A stretch of 8,541 nucleotides of DNA from NCBI RefSeq assembly GCF_000331775.1, contig NZ_CAPJ01000127.1, positions 1-8,541 on the forward strand, in the 5' to 3' direction. Below the pieces are notes generated by a model. The model had not been told where the DNA came from and made no database searches. It saw only the letters and a list, made by a program, of their open reading frames with translations. The stretch comes from Xanthomonas translucens pv. translucens DSM 18974 (GTDB taxonomy: Bacteria > Pseudomonadota > Gammaproteobacteria > Xanthomonadales > Xanthomonadaceae). Made by a program: the position numbers and the translations under genes. Shown here in pieces: positions 6,627 to 8,541 of the stretch (its first letter is position 1; each line of letters begins with the position of its first letter).

Positions 6627-7342
6627 GGCGCCGCTGCATCGTCCAGGCGCAACACGATCGCCGAGACGTTGTCGCGGCCGGCGCGCGCCAGTGCGCTGTC
6701 GAACAGGCGGGCCACCAGCGTGTGCGGATCCGCCGCGCGACGGCAGTGCGCGGCGATTTCCGTATCGTCCAGCTCCTTGTTGATGCCGTCGGAACACAGC
6801 AACACGCACTGTCCGGGGCGACGCTGCAACACCATCCAGTCCACGCACAGCAGGTCGTCGGCGCCGATGGCACGGGTCAGCACGCCCGACGCCGGCGCAT
6901 GCCGACCGGAGCGCGCAGCGCCGTCGTCGCAGCCGGCGACATGGTCGCGGGTGAGCGGATGCAGCACGCCGGACTCGAACAGATAGGCACGGCTATCGCC
7001 GACCCAGCCGCACAGCAACAGATCGGCGTCGTGCACCAGCATCACCACGGTGGACCCGATCACGTCCACGCTGCGGCGGCGGGCCAGTGCGCGCAGTTCG
7101 GCGTTGACCTCGCCCAGCGCGGCGTCGATGCCTTCGACGAAATCGACCACGCCGCCGCGCCGGGGCAACGCGCCGAGGCGCTCGATCACCATGTGGCTGG
7201 CCACCTCGCCGGCGCTGTGTCCGCCCAGACCATCGGCCACCGCCCACAAGCCCACATCCTCGCGCAGCAGGATCGCATCCTGGTTCTGGCGGCGCACGTT
7301 GCCCGCCGCGGTACGCCCTGCGCAGACGTAGCTGGCGCTCAT
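6623..7342 (-). CDS. pppA: PP2C-family Ser/Thr phosphatase PppA of the T6SS
   Basis: A 239-residue cytoplasmic metal-dependent phosphatase that would remove phosphate from threonines placed by the adjacent kinase, and so turn T6SS assembly down. All hallmark PP2C motifs are present: GNVRRQNQDA (Asp22), ADGLGGHSAGEVAS (Asp37, first metal site), GSTVV (96-100), WVGDSRAYL (113-121, Asp116), LTRAIG (155-160), LLCSDGINKEL (181-191, Asp185) and GRDNVSAIV (222-230, Asp224). The length is that of bare PP2C phosphatases, with no membrane segment or fused domain. The start at 7342 overlaps the tagF stop by 4 bp, and GGAG at 7354-7351 lies 8 nt upstream. Its own stop overlaps the kinase start, so the opposing enzymes are made from one transcript. 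The same frame stays open far upstream of 7342, but that part is out of frame with tagF and tssM and is not protein-like. Confidence 0.93.
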   Translation of the reverse strand: MSASYVCAGRTAAGNVRRQNQDAILLREDVGLWAVADGLGGHSAGEVASHMVIERLGALPRRGGVVDFVEGIDAALGEVNAELRALARRRSVDVIGSTVVMLVHDADLLLCGWVGDSRAYLFESGVLHPLTRDHVAGCDDGAARSGRHAPASGVLTRAIGADDLLCVDWMVLQRRPGQCVLLCSDGINKELDDTEIAAHCRRAADPHTLVARLFDSALARAGRDNVSAIVLRLDDAAAP

Positions 7343-7902
7343 CGCACCGGCTCCGACGCCGCCTCGCCCTGGCCCAGCAGCATGGCCGCCTGTTGCGGCC
7401 CCGGCAGGCCGTCGGTGGCGACCCAGACGCCGCTGTGGCCATGGTCGCGGCTGCTCCACCACAACGCACCGGCGCGCAGAGGCGGCGGCCATTGCGCATT
7501 CGGCACCGTTGCGGTCGCGGCGAGCGCCTGGCAGGCACGATCGAAGCTGTCGACGTCGTCGATCGCCGATGCCGATTCGAGCAGCGCCGCAGCCGCGGCC
7601 AGCCACGGCGGATGACGCGCACCCACCGGCAGCGCGGCGGCGATGGTCATCGGGAAACGGCGGCCGACCCGATCGCGGCTGGCGACCAGCGCGCCTGCCC
7701 AGGCGCAGGCGCCGCACAACCCCGGCGCGAGCACGAAGTTCCAGACAGGCGCGGCCGGCGCCTGATCGCGCACCTGCCATTGCAGGCGCTGCATCGTCGC
7801 ATCCCACGGGGCGACGAACGTCGCCGGCAAGCGCCGTTGCACGAAGTCCCCCGCACAGGGCAGTTTGCCGTGGAAACCCGGATGCGCGAGGACCGACGTC
7901 AT
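7339..7902 (-). CDS. tagF: Type VI secretion system-associated protein TagF
   Basis: TagF is a post-translational repressor of T6SS assembly. In Pseudomonas and Agrobacterium it acts with or beside PppA and targets the FHA protein. The 187-residue protein starts with the family signature HPGFHGKLPCAGDFVQRRLP (residues 7-26) followed by FVAPWDATMQ. A second block, VWNFVLAPGLCG then WAGALVASRDRVGRRFPMTI, matches the conserved centre of TagF. It is at the short end for the family, with the conserved parts intact and the C-terminal part reduced. The ATG at 7902 overlaps the tssM stop (ATGA) and has no evident Shine-Dalgarno sequence, so coupled translation is likely. The order tssM-tagF-pppA-kinase is the common arrangement for this regulatory module. 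Confidence 0.92.
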   Translation of the reverse strand: MTSVLAHPGFHGKLPCAGDFVQRRLPATFVAPWDATMQRLQWQVRDQAPAAPVWNFVLAPGLCGACAWAGALVASRDRVGRRFPMTIAAALPVGARHPPWLAAAAALLESASAIDDVDSFDRACQALAATATVPNAQWPPPLRAGALWWSSRDHGHSGVWVATDGLPGPQQAAMLLGQGEAASEPVR

Positions 7903-8541
7903 GGACAACGGAACTGCTGCAGCGTGGTATCGGCGAACGGATGCCGCAGGCTCGCCGGACGAAGTTCCAGGCGCACCTCGCCCTGGCCGGAGGGGTACTG
8001 CGCCGCGTAGCGCATGTCGCCGGTCGGGCGCAGCGCGCCGGCCTGCAGCAGACGGAACCAGGCCCAGGCGCCGCGGTACTCGACCGGCGGCAGCGGACGC
8101 CCGGCAATGTCCCAGGCGGACAGCCGCGCCATGCCCGGCTGTGGTCCCGGCCAACGCATCGACTGGCTGGCGGCGGCGCCGGCCTGAGTTTCCACACGTT
8201 GTCCGTCCACTTCCAGCAGCAGCCGCCCCACCCCCGACTGCGCCGGCAGCACGACCTCGAAGTCGACCCGCGGCTGCGCGCCGCCGGCGAAGAACATCTG
8301 CTGGATGCGCGCGGCCAGTTGCGCGCGCTGCAACACGTCGTCGGCGCCGACCTGCGGCGTCGCCTCGTTCCAGCGCCAGTTGCGCGTGCCGGTATCGGCC
8401 TTGTCGGCGATCGACTGCTGGAAGAATCGATCAAGGCGCCCGCCCGGCGCGAACAGTTCGGCGAAATCGCGCAGCGGGATCTCGGCAGCGGCCTGCGCCA
8501 CGAACGGGAAGCGGCCGCGCACGAACAGGGCGCAGTCCTGC
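7899..8541 (-). CDS. tssM: Type VI secretion system membrane subunit TssM (IcmF-like), C-terminal part
   Basis: Only the last 213 codons lie in the window; the frame is open to the right edge (first complete codon at 8540). TssM is an inner-membrane protein of about 1,100-1,200 residues whose periplasmic C-terminus contacts the TssJ lipoprotein and spans to the outer membrane. The visible part begins with RGRFPF, then PLRDFAELFAPGGRLDRFFQQ in two conserved runs, followed by WRWNEATPQVG and an all-beta tail with YRGAWAWFRLLQAG. It closes with HPFADTTLQQFRCP, the hallmark ending of IcmF/TssM proteins. The GTG at 8522 is an internal valine, not a start. The stop overlaps tagF by 4 bp. Confidence 0.93.
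   Translation of the reverse strand, partial: QDCALFVRGRFPFVAQAAAEIPLRDFAELFAPGGRLDRFFQQSIADKADTGTRNWRWNEATPQVGADDVLQRAQLAARIQQMFFAGGAQPRVDFEVVLPAQSGVGRLLLEVDGQRVETQAGAAASQSMRWPGPQPGMARLSAWDIAGRPLPPVEYRGAWAWFRLLQAGALRPTGDMRYAAQYPSGQGEVRLELRPASLRHPFADTTLQQFRCP

Noticed and set aside
6627..6848. Upstream in-frame start for the kinase adding 74 residues
   Set aside because: The extra residues are the out-of-frame reading of the pppA 3' end, Arg/Gly-rich and featureless; ATG at 6626 with the ATGA overlap is the natural start.
4701..6986. A 761-codon open frame on the + strand opposite the kinase and pppA genes
   Set aside because: It is a GC-rich antisense shadow: composition is Arg/Gln/Ala/His-heavy with no recognisable domain, while the opposite strand encodes clear kinase and phosphatase motifs.
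6623..8434. A 603-codon minus-strand frame that could suggest a fusion of PppA with upstream sequence
   Set aside because: Only the part from 7342 is protein-like. Upstream the frame runs out of phase through tagF and tssM, which are coded in other frames.

Overview
The window is high-GC, densely coded bacterial DNA carrying part of a type VI secretion system (T6SS) cluster together with its regulators. The protein style (Ala/Arg-rich, GC-rich third codon positions, tight gene overlaps) fits a proteobacterium. My best guess is the Xanthomonas/Lysobacter group of Gammaproteobacteria, with a Burkholderiales-type betaproteobacterium as the alternative. This is an impression from the proteins and was not tested by alignment.

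Layout. On the + strand, from the left edge, lie the 3' part of a VirA-like hybrid sensor histidine kinase (1-1363, no start in the window), a 110-bp gap, a LysR-family regulator (1474-2451) and the baseplate/sheath-cap gene tssA (2448-3476), which overlaps the LysR gene by 4 bp. On the - strand, reading in from the right edge, lie the 3' end of tssM (8541-7899), tagF (7902-7339), a PP2C phosphatase pppA (7342-6623), a large membrane Ser/Thr kinase with a sulfatase-modifying-factor (FGE-like) C-terminus (6626-3780), and a 97-residue tail-anchored protein of unknown function (3783-3490). The two units converge with only 13 bp between stop codons. The only non-coding stretch of note is 1364-1473; no RNA genes, mobile elements or CRISPR arrays were seen.

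How the genes work together. TssM and TssA are core machine parts: TssM is the inner-membrane complex and TssA organises baseplate and sheath assembly. TagF, PppA and the kinase form the threonine-phosphorylation module known from Pseudomonas-type T6SSs, in which the kinase promotes assembly and PppA and TagF oppose it. No FHA-domain partner lies in the window, but the kinase N-terminus carries two identical DATRVAP motifs 30 residues apart that look like phospho-threonine docking sites for one. The VirA-like kinase and the LysR protein are likely transcriptional regulators of the cluster; a VirA/VirG pair controlling a T6SS is known from Burkholderia mallei and B. pseudomallei.

The least ordinary parts are the kinase architecture (non-RD kinase, membrane segment, helical periplasmic arm, trimmed FGE-like domain holding all six periplasmic cysteines), the coupled tail-anchored small protein, the histidine kinase receiver that has lost its phospho-acceptor residues, and a vir-box-like site with a 21-bp-phased TGAAAC repeat upstream of the LysR gene.
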